In this document: one piece after another, positions 50,715-58,633 of the stretch
Layout of the letters: every line of letters starts with the position of its first letter
Position numbering within the stretch: position 1 is the first letter of the stretch
From: Streptomyces sp. NBC_01549
GTDB taxonomy: Bacteria > Actinomycetota > Actinomycetes > Streptomycetales > Streptomycetaceae
Length of the DNA stretch: 64,000 nucleotides
Direction: 5' to 3'
Assembly: GCF_026339955.1 (NCBI RefSeq)
Contig: NZ_JAPEPW010000001.1
Coordinates: 6,841,001 to 6,905,000, forward strand
Notes under the pieces: generated by a model
The model's database searches: none
Seen by the model: only the letters and a program-made list of their open reading frames with translations
Told to the model about the DNA's origin: nothing
Program-made: the position numbers and the translations under genes

Positions 50715-51488
50715 GTGACGCAGGCAATCCTGGACAAGACGGCCCACGTGCTGGGGGTCGACATCGGTGGGACCGGTATCAAGGGAGCGCCGGTCGACCT
50801 CGAGCTCGGCAGCCTCATCGGTGAGCGGGTCCGGATCCCGACCCCGCATCCGGCGACCCCAGGGGCAGTCGCGGACGTGGTCGTGACGGTGCTCTCCCAG
50901 ATCGGCGTCCCAGGACCGGTCGGGCTGACTCTCCCGGCTGTCATCCGGGGCGGCAAAGTCCAGACGACGTCCAATATCGACCCGGCCTGGATGGAGACGG
51001 ACGCGGCCCAGCTCTTCGCAGGAGCTACCGGCCGCGACGTGAGGGTAGTGAATGACGCGGACGCGGCCGGGATCGCCGAGATGCGCTTCGGCGCCGGCAA
51101 GGCACGCAAGGGCGTCGTCGTGATGGTGACGCTCGGCACCGGCATCGGCAGTGCCGTCTTCACCGACGGGTTCCTGGTGCCCAACAGCGAGTTGGGGCAC
51201 CTGCCGCTGCACCACGAGGATGCCGAGGACTGGGCCGCGGAGTCGGTGCGCGAGCACGACGACCTGTCCTGGAAGAAATGGGCGCACCGTCTGGAGAGGT
51301 ATCTCGAGCTCGTCCAGCGGCTGTTGTGGCCCGACCTGATTATCATCGGCGGCGGCGTCAGCAAGAAGGCCGACAAGTTCCTGCCGTACATCGAGCTCAG
51401 GACCGAGATCGTGCCGGCGCAGCTGTTGAACGATGCGGGCATTGTCGGCGCGGCGCTCTTCGCCCCGGCCGGGAAAGCTCAACCCTAG
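50715..51488 (+). CDS. ppgK: Polyphosphate glucokinase
   Basis: A 257-residue ROK-family kinase. Phosphate loop VLGVDIGGTGIKGAPVDL (about 12-29), VVNDADAAGIAEMRFGAG, VMVTLGTGIGSAVFTDG, ELGHLPLH and the C-terminal LWPDLIIIGGGVSKKADKFLPY; the size and the lack of a zinc-binding Cys set match polyphosphate-glucose phosphotransferases of actinobacteria. It phosphorylates glucose with polyphosphate (or ATP), feeding zwf in the same operon. GTG start. Confidence 0.9.
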   Translation: MTQAILDKTAHVLGVDIGGTGIKGAPVDLELGSLIGERVRIPTPHPATPGAVADVVVTVLSQIGVPGPVGLTLPAVIRGGKVQTTSNIDPAWMETDAAQLFAGATGRDVRVVNDADAAGIAEMRFGAGKARKGVVVMVTLGTGIGSAVFTDGFLVPNSELGHLPLHHEDAEDWAAESVREHDDLSWKKWAHRLERYLELVQRLLWPDLIIIGGGVSKKADKFLPYIELRTEIVPAQLLNDAGIVGAALFAPAGKAQP

Positions 51489-51539
51489 TCTGCCGCGCTC
51501 GATATAAGGGCAGGGGCAGCACTTTCAGGGAGGCTCGCA

Positions 51540-52475
51540 TTGAGCAGCAACGACCTGGAAACACCTTCCGTCAACACGATCCGCACTCTGTGCATGGACG
51601 CCATCCAGGCGGCCAACTCCGGCCATCCGGGGACGCCGATGGAAATCGTGCCGGTCGCGTACACGCTCTGGCAACGCTTCCCGCGCTTCGACCCGGCCGA
51701 CCCGATCTGGCCCAACCGCGACCGCTTCGTGCTGTCGGAAGGTCACGCCTCCGCGTTGCTCTGGTCGCTGCTCCACCTCACCGGCGTGCAGGCTTTCGAC
51801 CCCGACTACGAGGTTCTCGGCCGACCCGCCGTGACCCTCGACGACCTCAGGACGTTCCGCCAGCTCGGCTCGCGCTGCCCCGGGCACCCGGAGTACCGGT
51901 GGACCAGCGGCGTGGAGACCACGACCGGTCGGCTCGGGCAGGGCGTTGCGACCTCGGTCGGGATGGCGATCGCCGGGCTGTGGCTCGCCGCCCGGTACAA
52001 CCGCGACGACTTCACCGTCTTCGACTTCGACGTGTACGCGATGGCCGGCGACGGCTGCATGATGGAGGGGATCTCCTCGGAGGCCGCCTCGCTCGCGGCC
52101 CACCAGCGGCTGTCGAACCTTTGCTGGATCTACGACTCCAACCGGGTGACGATCGAGGGCCACACCGACATCGCTTTCGCCGAGGATGTGGTGGCCTGGT
52201 TCATCGGCTACGGCTGGAACGTCACCGCCGTGGCCGACGCCAACGACCTCGACGCCGTGGCCCGCGCGCTGCACACCTTCAAGTCCGAGAACGAGCGCCC
52301 GACGCTCTTCGTGGTGCACGGCCACATCGGCTACGGGTCGCCGGTCGAGGACACTCCGAAGGCGCACGGCGCGCCGTGCGGAGTGGAGGGCGTCACGTCG
52401 GCCAAGCGATTCCTCGGGATGCCGGAACTAGGAGGCGCCACATGGCGACGGACAAGCCCATGCAGCTCGGGATGA
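51540..52475 (+). pseudogene. tkt: Transketolase cut to its N-terminal domain
   Basis: TTG start with an AGGGAGG site. Residues 1-about 296 are the thiamine-diphosphate-binding N-terminal domain: AANSGHPGTPMEIVPVAY, LSEGHASALLWSLLHLTG, LGQGVATSVGMAIAGLWLA, GDGCMMEGISSEAASLAAH and VTIEGHTDIAFAEDV. Full-length transketolases have about 680 residues; here after ...FLGMPE the sequence runs into the gnd ribosome-binding site, and the last 15 residues of the frame are out-of-frame gnd. The pyrimidine-binding and C-terminal domains are missing, so it cannot act alone. Truncation is most likely a deletion. Confidence 0.8.
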
Positions 52476-53473
52476 TCGGGCTCGGCCGGATGGGGGCGAA
52501 CCTGGTGCGTCGGCTGATGCGAGACGGTCACCGTTGCGTCGTGTCCGACGTCAACGCGGCCGCCGTCGCCGAACTGGCCGGCGACGGCGCGACGGGCGCA
52601 GACTCACTCCGGGACTTCGTCGCGAAACTGGACAAGCCACGGGCCGTATGGCTCATGCTTCCGGCTGCGATCGTCGACTCCATCCTCGACCAGCTCGAGC
52701 CGTTGCTGGAGCCCGGCGACATCCTGATCGACGGCGGTAATTCCTACTACCGCGACGACATCACGCGCGCCAAGCGTCTTGCCGGCAAGTCGCTGCACTA
52801 TGTCGACTGCGGGACCAGTGGTGGGGTCTGGGGGCTGGAGCGTGGCTACTGCCTGATGATCGGCGGCGAGGATGAGGTCGTGGCTCATCTCGACCCGATC
52901 TTCAAGACGATCGCTCCCGGCGAGGGCAGCGCCGAGCCGACGCCGAGCCGGACCCGGACCGACGGCACCGCCCCGCTCGGGTATCTGCACTGCGGGCCGA
53001 ACGGCGCCGGGCACTTCGTGAAGATGGTCCACAACGGGGTCGAGTACGGGATGATGGCCGCGATCGCCGAGGGCCTCAGCATCATCAAGCACGCGGACGC
53101 CGGCAAAAGCCGGCATGAGGTCGACGCGGAGACGACGCCGCTACGCGATCCCTGGGCCTATCAGTACGACATCGACGTCGGCGAGGTGGCCGAGGTCTGG
53201 CGGCGCGGCTCGGTCGTCGGCTCGTGGCTGGTCGACCTGATCGCCGACGCCTTCGCCGGCTCGCCCTCCCTCGACGGCTTCGCCGGGCGGGTCTCCGACT
53301 CCGGGGAAGGGCGTTGGACCGTCCTCGCCGCGGTGGACGAAGGCGTCCCGATACCGGTCATCACCACCTCGCTCTTCGAGCGCTTCGAGTCCAGGGAGGC
53401 CGGGGAGTTCACCGACAAGATCCTCTCGGCGATGCGCTCGGAGTTCGGCGGGCACGCCGAAAAGAAGGGCTGA
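52442..53473 (+). CDS. gnd: 6-phosphogluconate dehydrogenase (short type)
   Basis: A 343-residue enzyme of the short, probably NAD-preferring GndA group (the long type has about 470 residues). Rossmann motif MIGLGRMGANLVRRLM (about 10-25), VDCGTSGGVWGLERGYCLMIGG, catalytic LHCGPNGAGHFVKMVHNGVEYG with the Lys and Asn residues, and PVITTSLFERFESRE near the end. It oxidises 6-phosphogluconate to ribulose-5-phosphate and CO2. Good GGAGG site; overlaps the transketolase frame by 34 bp. Confidence 0.92.
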   Translation: MATDKPMQLGMIGLGRMGANLVRRLMRDGHRCVVSDVNAAAVAELAGDGATGADSLRDFVAKLDKPRAVWLMLPAAIVDSILDQLEPLLEPGDILIDGGNSYYRDDITRAKRLAGKSLHYVDCGTSGGVWGLERGYCLMIGGEDEVVAHLDPIFKTIAPGEGSAEPTPSRTRTDGTAPLGYLHCGPNGAGHFVKMVHNGVEYGMMAAIAEGLSIIKHADAGKSRHEVDAETTPLRDPWAYQYDIDVGEVAEVWRRGSVVGSWLVDLIADAFAGSPSLDGFAGRVSDSGEGRWTVLAAVDEGVPIPVITTSLFERFESREAGEFTDKILSAMRSEFGGHAEKKG

Positions 53474-53478
53474 GGACT

Positions 53479-54300
53479 GTGCATCACGAACTTGAGGTCG
53501 TCGCCGATCCGGATGCGGTCGCCGGCACGGCGGCGGCGTTCGTGGCGCGGCTGGCCAGGGCCTGCGTACAAGCACACGGCCGATTCACGTTCGCCGTCAG
53601 CGGGGGGCACACGCCATGGGCGATGTTCGCGCGTCTTGCACATGAGGACGTCCCTTGGGAGCGCGTGGCGGTGCTCCAGGTCGACGAGCGGGTCGCGCCC
53701 GACGGTGACCCGGACCGTAACCTCACCCACCTGCGGGAGAGCCTCGGTGCGGCCCCGGCCGAGGTCATCGCGATGCCCGTGAACGACGCCGACCTTGACG
53801 CAGCGGCCGCCGCCTACGGGCGGTCGCTGCCCGAGCGTTTCGACCTCGTTCACCTGGGCCTCGGCCCGGACGGGCACACCGCCTCGCTGGTGCCACGGGA
53901 CCCGGTGCTCGAAGTCTCGGACCGGCCGGTGGCCCTGACGGCGCCCTACATGGGCCACCGGCGCATGACGCTCACCTATCCTGCGCTCGCTCGCGCTCAG
54001 CAGGTGCTCTGGCTCATCACCGGAGCGGACAAGCGTGAACCGCTCTCGAGGCTCGTTGCGGGAGACCGGTCGATTCCCGCCGGCCGGGTCGAGGCGGCCG
54101 CGTCGCTCGTCCTCGCGGACGCGGCGGCGGCCGGCCGGGGTTTGCTCGCGTCGGCGCCCAGTCGCCAGCAGGACCATGATGCCCGACCCCCTTGCCGTGC
54201 CGGCTCCGTAAGGAGGATGAGGTGGCTTCGAACTCGTCGAACGTTCCCGCTGACGTGCTGGTCATTTTCGGGATCAGTGGAGACCTCGCGCGTAAGATGA
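53479..54300 (+). CDS. pgl: 6-phosphogluconolactonase with run-on C-terminus
   Basis: GTG start, 5 bp after the gnd stop. About 230 residues are Pgl-like: GRFTFAVSGGHTPWAMFARL, VLQVDERVAPDGDPDRNLTHL, FDLVHLGLGPDGHTASLVPRD and VLWLITGADKREPLSRLV. The frame then continues about 40 residues beyond the usual end (from about RGLLASAPSRQQ on), overlapping the first 79 bases of zwf, so the natural stop seems lost. It hydrolyses the lactone made by Zwf. Confidence 0.85.
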   Translation: MHHELEVVADPDAVAGTAAAFVARLARACVQAHGRFTFAVSGGHTPWAMFARLAHEDVPWERVAVLQVDERVAPDGDPDRNLTHLRESLGAAPAEVIAMPVNDADLDAAAAAYGRSLPERFDLVHLGLGPDGHTASLVPRDPVLEVSDRPVALTAPYMGHRRMTLTYPALARAQQVLWLITGADKREPLSRLVAGDRSIPAGRVEAAASLVLADAAAAGRGLLASAPSRQQDHDARPPCRAGSVRRMRWLRTRRTFPLTCWSFSGSVETSRVR

Positions 54301-55631
54301 CGTTCCGCTCGCTCTATCGGCTTGAGCGGCGCAAGCTGCTGACCTGCCCCATCGTCGGAGTGGCGCGCGACGGCTGGTCCGACGACGCGCTGCGTGAGCA
54401 CGCCCGCGTGGCGATCAAGGCAGCGGGCGAGCCGCTGGACGACAGCGTCTTTGCCCGGTTCGCCGCCCGACTCAGTTATGTGCAGGGCGATTACGCCGAC
54501 CCGGAGACGTTCCATCGCCTCGCCCGGGCGGTCAACGGCAAGCGGCACCCGGTCTTCTATCTGGAGATCCCGCCGTCGCTGTTCGCCCGGGTGGTCGAGG
54601 GCCTGGCAGGTGTCGGGCTGACCAAGGGCGCCCGGGTTGTCGTGGAGAAACCATTCGGGCATGACCTCGCGTCGGCGCGCGCCCTCAACACCACGCTGCG
54701 TCAGCTCCTCGATGAGGACCAGCTGCTGAGGATCGATCACTTCCTCGGCAAAGAGCCGGCGATGGACATCCAGTTTCTGCGGTTCGCCAACTCCGTGTTC
54801 GAGCCGGTGTGGAACCGCGACCACGTCTCCTGCGTGCAGATCACCATGGCCGAGGACTTCGGGGTCGAGGACCGCGGCTACTTCTACGACCCGGTCGGCG
54901 CGCTCCGTGACGTCGTGCAGAATCATCTGCTGCAGCTGCTTGCCCTGATGGCGTCCGAGCCGCCATCAGCCGCCGATGCGGACGCGCTCAGGGACCGCCG
55001 GGTTGACGTGTTCCGGGCGATCCCCGACGCGGACCCGGCACACTACGTCCGCGGGCAGTACGAGGGGTACCTGCAGGTCCCCGGTGTGCGGCCGCGTTCG
55101 CACACCGAGACCTTCGTCGGGTTGCGGCTGGAGGTCGAGAACTGGCGCTGGTCCGGGGTGCCATTCTTCATCCGCGCCGGAAAGTCGCTTCCCGAGCGAG
55201 TGACCGAGATCCGGATCGTGTTCAAGCGTCCGCCGCGGCTTGCGTTCGCGGAGCGGTTCGCGCCCGAGCCCGACCAGTGGATCCTGCGGATCGATCCGAG
55301 CCCTGGCGTGAACTTCCGCATCCAGGCCAAGCAGCCGGGCAAGCAGGAAACGCAGCTGGTCGACCTTGACCTCCTCTTCGAGGCCGAGCTGGGTGAGGCA
55401 CCCGAACCGTACGAGCGCCTGCTCAGTGACGCAATGCAAGGCAATGCCAGCCTGTTCACCCGGGAGGACTCTGTGGAGGAGACGTGGCGAATCGTCCAGC
55501 CACTGCTGGAGGCGCCCGGCGACCCCGAGCCCTACCGGCAGGGGACCTGGGGACCGGCAGGAGCGAGCAAGCTCGTCGCCGGATACCCGCGATGGCACGA
55601 ACCATGGCTGCCGGTGAGGTCCCCCGACTGA
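54222..55631 (+). CDS. zwf: Glucose-6-phosphate 1-dehydrogenase
   Basis: A 469-residue G6PDH with the nucleotide-binding start VLVIFGISGDLARKM (about 10-24), VVEKPFGHDLASARALN, the catalytic motif RIDHFLGKEPAMDI with the His, ALRDVVQNHLLQLLALMA, and VPFFIRAGKSLPERVTEI. It makes 6-phosphogluconolactone and NADPH. GTG start with an AAGGAGG site; the longer in-frame start at 54192 is less likely. Last enzyme gene of the ppgK-tkt'-gnd-pgl-zwf series. Confidence 0.94.
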   Translation: MASNSSNVPADVLVIFGISGDLARKMTFRSLYRLERRKLLTCPIVGVARDGWSDDALREHARVAIKAAGEPLDDSVFARFAARLSYVQGDYADPETFHRLARAVNGKRHPVFYLEIPPSLFARVVEGLAGVGLTKGARVVVEKPFGHDLASARALNTTLRQLLDEDQLLRIDHFLGKEPAMDIQFLRFANSVFEPVWNRDHVSCVQITMAEDFGVEDRGYFYDPVGALRDVVQNHLLQLLALMASEPPSAADADALRDRRVDVFRAIPDADPAHYVRGQYEGYLQVPGVRPRSHTETFVGLRLEVENWRWSGVPFFIRAGKSLPERVTEIRIVFKRPPRLAFAERFAPEPDQWILRIDPSPGVNFRIQAKQPGKQETQLVDLDLLFEAELGEAPEPYERLLSDAMQGNASLFTREDSVEETWRIVQPLLEAPGDPEPYRQGTWGPAGASKLVAGYPRWHEPWLPVRSPD

Positions 55632-55731
55632 CACAGCCGTGCCCCGGACGTGGTGAACCGCCCTGAGTGAGGAACGGGTTCAGTCCAGCGGATGGTGGCG
55701 GCCGTCAACTCAGACACCTGAGGAGGTAACC

Positions 55732-55803
55732 GTGCGAGCTCAGAGCGTCTATTGTTCACAGAGCACACCCTCGAAACCTCTGGGTAGCCTTGGGCCCGGT
55801 TAA
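55732..55803 (+). other. Short ORF behind an excellent ribosome-binding site (possible 5' scrap)
   Basis: AGGAGG at 55721-55726 is followed after TAAC and C by GTG; the ORF reads VRAQSVYCSQSTPSKPLGSL then GPG and stops after 23 residues. The strong site 100 bp behind zwf suggests the start of a former next gene in the operon; the residues match nothing I know. Confidence 0.4.
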
Positions 55804-55882
55804 AAAGCTCCCCACGAGCTTCCGAACCGCGCTCGTCTGTACTGCAGTGTGCCAGCCTTCTACGCTACTTCATCTTCGTGGA

Positions 55883-56608
55883 TCAGACGGCCACTACGTT
55901 GTTGATGTCGATGCCGATGGACCAGTTCTCGCTGGCGGAGTTGTCGGCGTTGCGGCGGTGGACTCGCCGCCGTGTCGGGATCTGAATTCCCTCGAACGTC
56001 CTGTAGCCACTGACGTAATGCGCGACAGCGACGCCGACGTTCACGTCGACGTTGTAGTCGAGTCGGCGCAGTAGGCCGTCTTCGCCGAAGTAGAACGTCT
56101 GCTTGGCGGTGTGTGTGGCGATGGACGAAGGGAACTCCACATGAAGCGTGTGCCACACCTCTCCGTTCTCCGTCCAGGACTCTCCCTCGCGTGTAGCGAC
56201 TCCGGGATGGTCGAAGAGGAAGGGGGTGGTCAGGTAGTTCCACATGGCGTAGCCGATGAAGTAGCCGACCTGAAGCGACTTCCAGGGCGAAGTGAGGTCG
56301 TATCCCTTGTAGGTCGACCTGATGCCGGAGTGCGTCTCCAGCACGCTGTCGTCGGCTGTGGCTCGCAGTTCGACCACGTCGTCCTCCGCGCGGAACATGA
56401 AGTCATGCTCGGGCTGGGCCCAGGGGCTGAATCGGATCAGCTCGCGTTGAGTGTCGATCGTCACGGTCTCACTGAATGGCTTGTCCGAGAATCCTCGCAC
56501 GGCCCAAAAGGAGCCGTGGAGCGTCGCATCGACCTGCAGGCCGCCAATCTGCGACCAGCGTCCACGGCCGCCATGAGCTGAAATGACGTGTTCGAGCAGG
56601 TTGTTCAT
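55883..56608 (-). CDS. Conserved hypothetical protein, possible lipid-binding-like beta fold
   Basis: A 241-residue protein without signal peptide, starting MNNLLEHVISAHGGRGRWSQ. It contains GSFWAVRGFSDKPFSETVTI, DTQRELIRFSPWAQPEHDF, STYKGYDLTSPWKSLQVGYF, IGYAMWNYLTTPFLF, WHTLHVEFPSSIATH, FYFGEDGLLRRLDYNVDVN and IPTRRRVHRR. The alternation suggests a curved beta-sheet around a hydrophobic cavity, as in LolA-like proteins, but I do not recognise the family with certainty. It is less GC-rich than its neighbours and lies alone on the minus strand. Confidence 0.6.
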   Translation of the reverse strand: MNNLLEHVISAHGGRGRWSQIGGLQVDATLHGSFWAVRGFSDKPFSETVTIDTQRELIRFSPWAQPEHDFMFRAEDDVVELRATADDSVLETHSGIRSTYKGYDLTSPWKSLQVGYFIGYAMWNYLTTPFLFDHPGVATREGESWTENGEVWHTLHVEFPSSIATHTAKQTFYFGEDGLLRRLDYNVDVNVGVAVAHYVSGYRTFEGIQIPTRRRVHRRNADNSASENWSIGIDINNVVAV

Positions 56609-56758
56609 CACTATCTCCGATGTGTTGCTGATCTGTTCATGTGCGGTGTATAGGGGAAGGCCTCGCACGGTCGTGGCGGCGAGGAGGAACCCGTGCCTCG
56701 GGGGTCGACCAGCCTCTGTGGCCGCGCGGGCTGAACCTGGTCGGAAGCCGACAGGTGT

Positions 56759-57211
56759 TCAGGCGTCGACGGACGACAGGAACTCGTCGACTGTCAGGCT
56801 CTCGTGCCCGAAGGTGGGGAAAGCCACGTCGACGGCAGCGCGATGCGCCTGCTCAGTGAAATCACCGACGGCGTCGTTGATGAACGTGCCGTAGTAGCCG
56901 GCTTCAAGGGCATGCCGGCCGGTTCCTTCCACGCAGGTCTCGGAGGTGAACCCGGCCAGCACGACCTTTTCGATGCCGCGTCGGGTCAGCTGATCTCCGA
57001 GGTCGGTTCCGAAGAAGGAGTCGAATCCACGGTGGTGAGCGAGGACGATGTCACTATTGCTGATACATGTACGGACTGCCGCGGCGGTGTCCCTCCGGAG
57101 CGGACGGTCCGCTGCACCGTAGAACCGTGGCGGGCGCCCGACAGCGGAAGCGGTCCACACTTCTCGATCACCTCGGGTGTCGGCGGGCTCCACTGCGTAT
57201 GGCATCAACAT
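56759..57211 (-). pseudogene. 5'-truncated isochorismatase-like cysteine hydrolase
   Basis: An open frame of 150 codons starting ATG at 57211, whose A is shared with the preceding gene's TGA (TGATG). The last about 95 residues are a good isochorismatase-fold fragment: DIVLAHHRGFDSFFGTDL, RRGIEKVVLAGFTSETCVEG with the nucleophilic Cys, and GHALEAGYYGTF-like helices. The N-terminal part with the catalytic Asp and Lys motif (VIDMQ...) is missing, replaced by unlike sequence (MLMPYAVEPADTRG). Confidence 0.65.
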
Positions 57212-58572
57212 CAGTTCAGTACACAGGAGTTGACCATGTCTCCGGAGGTGGGTCTGGGCACGGTGCCGCTCGCCGGCGGCGCGGCCCGGTGCTCGACCCA
57301 GTCGGTCAGAGCATGGAAGGCCGAGCGATAGCAGGGCAGGATCGGCCGGAGCCGGTCCGGATAGGTGTCGTACAGGCCGTCGACGTGGGTGCCGCCCGCG
57401 ATCGTGTAGTAGCGGTGCAGACGGCCGCGGTGGCTGTCGGAGATCATCCGCGCGTAGGCGTCCGAGTCGGTGGCGATCGGCAGCAGTGCGTCGAGCGAGC
57501 CGTGCAGTGTGATCATGGGTTTGCCGATCCTGCCGGTGAGCGAGATCCGCTCGACCGCCCGGTGCACGGAGGCCGGGCGCGTCGCATAGTCGTACGAAGC
57601 ATCCGAGGCGCAGGGCGCGAGAATCTCCGCAAGCACCGAACCAGCGGACGCGCCCGGGCACTTGGGGTCGTAGAAGGGGTCGACATCGGCGCGGTACACC
57701 TTCTGCGTCAGGCCCCAATAGGCAGCCTCGTGGTACGGCCACAGGAACTCGGTGCCGGGAGCGAATCCGGCGGCGAGCATGTCGTCGTGGGTGGCCCGGC
57801 CCGCCTGGTACGCGACCGCGGTGGGCAGATAGGTGAACAGGTTCGGCCCGTCCTCGGTCCACAGCGCGCCCTCCCAGTCCACTCCGCCGTCGTACAGCTC
57901 GGGGTGGTTCTCGAGCTGCCAGCGGGTCAGGTAGCCGCCGTTGGAGATGCCGGTCATGTAGGTGCGGAGTGGGGCGTGCGCGTACGCCTGCCGGACGACG
58001 GTCTTCGTGGCGAGGGTCAGCTCGGTGGTGCGCCGGTTCCATTCCGCGATCGCGTCGCCGGGCCGCTTGCCGTCGGTGTAGAAGTCCGCGCCGCTGTTGC
58101 CCTTGTCGATGGAGGCGAAGGCGTAGCCCTGGGCGATGACCCAGTCGGAGATCAGGGGGTCCAGCGAGTACTGCTTGCGCGTTCCGGGCGCACCGGTCAC
58201 CACGAGGCCGCCGTTCCAGTGCTCGGGCAGCCGGATGACGAACTGGGAGTCGTGGTTCCAGCCGTGGGTCTTGTTGAGGTGCGAGGAGTCGGGGAAGTAG
58301 CCGTCGATCTGGATGCCGGGGACGCCGGTGGGGTTCTCTGTCCCCCTGGCGGTGAGTGAGGCCCAGTCCGCGGAGTCGGTGTAGGGGGTACCGGCGATCG
58401 CGGCCGTGGTCATGTCGGGCAGACAGGACGTGGTCTGGAACGCCGCGCCGGGTACGGCGATCCGGCTCTGGCCGACGCAGCGGGGGGCCGATCGAGCGGT
58501 GGCGCTCGCCGACACTCCCGCCGTCGACAGGAGCACGGCGGACAACAAGGTGACGGTGCGTCTCAGATGCAT
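57211..58572 (-). CDS. Secreted tannase/feruloyl-esterase-like alpha/beta hydrolase
   Basis: A 453-residue exported enzyme with signal peptide (about 1-28). The fold is an alpha/beta-hydrolase of the tannase/3-hydroxybutyrate-oligomer hydrolase type: HWNGGLVVTGAPGTRKQYSL, the nucleophile elbow MTGISNGGYLTRW, PMITLHGSLDALLPIATDSD (acid Asp) and YTIAGGTHVDGLYD (His). Four or more Cys suggest disulfides outside the cell. A GGAGGG site precedes the ATG. Its stop is fused to the ATG of the isochorismatase-like ORF. Confidence 0.82.
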   Translation of the reverse strand: MHLRRTVTLLSAVLLSTAGVSASATARSAPRCVGQSRIAVPGAAFQTTSCLPDMTTAAIAGTPYTDSADWASLTARGTENPTGVPGIQIDGYFPDSSHLNKTHGWNHDSQFVIRLPEHWNGGLVVTGAPGTRKQYSLDPLISDWVIAQGYAFASIDKGNSGADFYTDGKRPGDAIAEWNRRTTELTLATKTVVRQAYAHAPLRTYMTGISNGGYLTRWQLENHPELYDGGVDWEGALWTEDGPNLFTYLPTAVAYQAGRATHDDMLAAGFAPGTEFLWPYHEAAYWGLTQKVYRADVDPFYDPKCPGASAGSVLAEILAPCASDASYDYATRPASVHRAVERISLTGRIGKPMITLHGSLDALLPIATDSDAYARMISDSHRGRLHRYYTIAGGTHVDGLYDTYPDRLRPILPCYRSAFHALTDWVEHRAAPPASGTVPRPTSGDMVNSCVLN

Positions 58573-58633
58573 GGTTCGCCCTCCGGGCGGTGAACGGGAG
58601 CGGTCAAAGGGAGCGGTCAAAGGGAGCGGTGAG

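Noticed and set aside
53161..54926. Long minus-strand frames opposite pgl and zwf
   Set aside because: Mirror frames of well-recognised enzymes.
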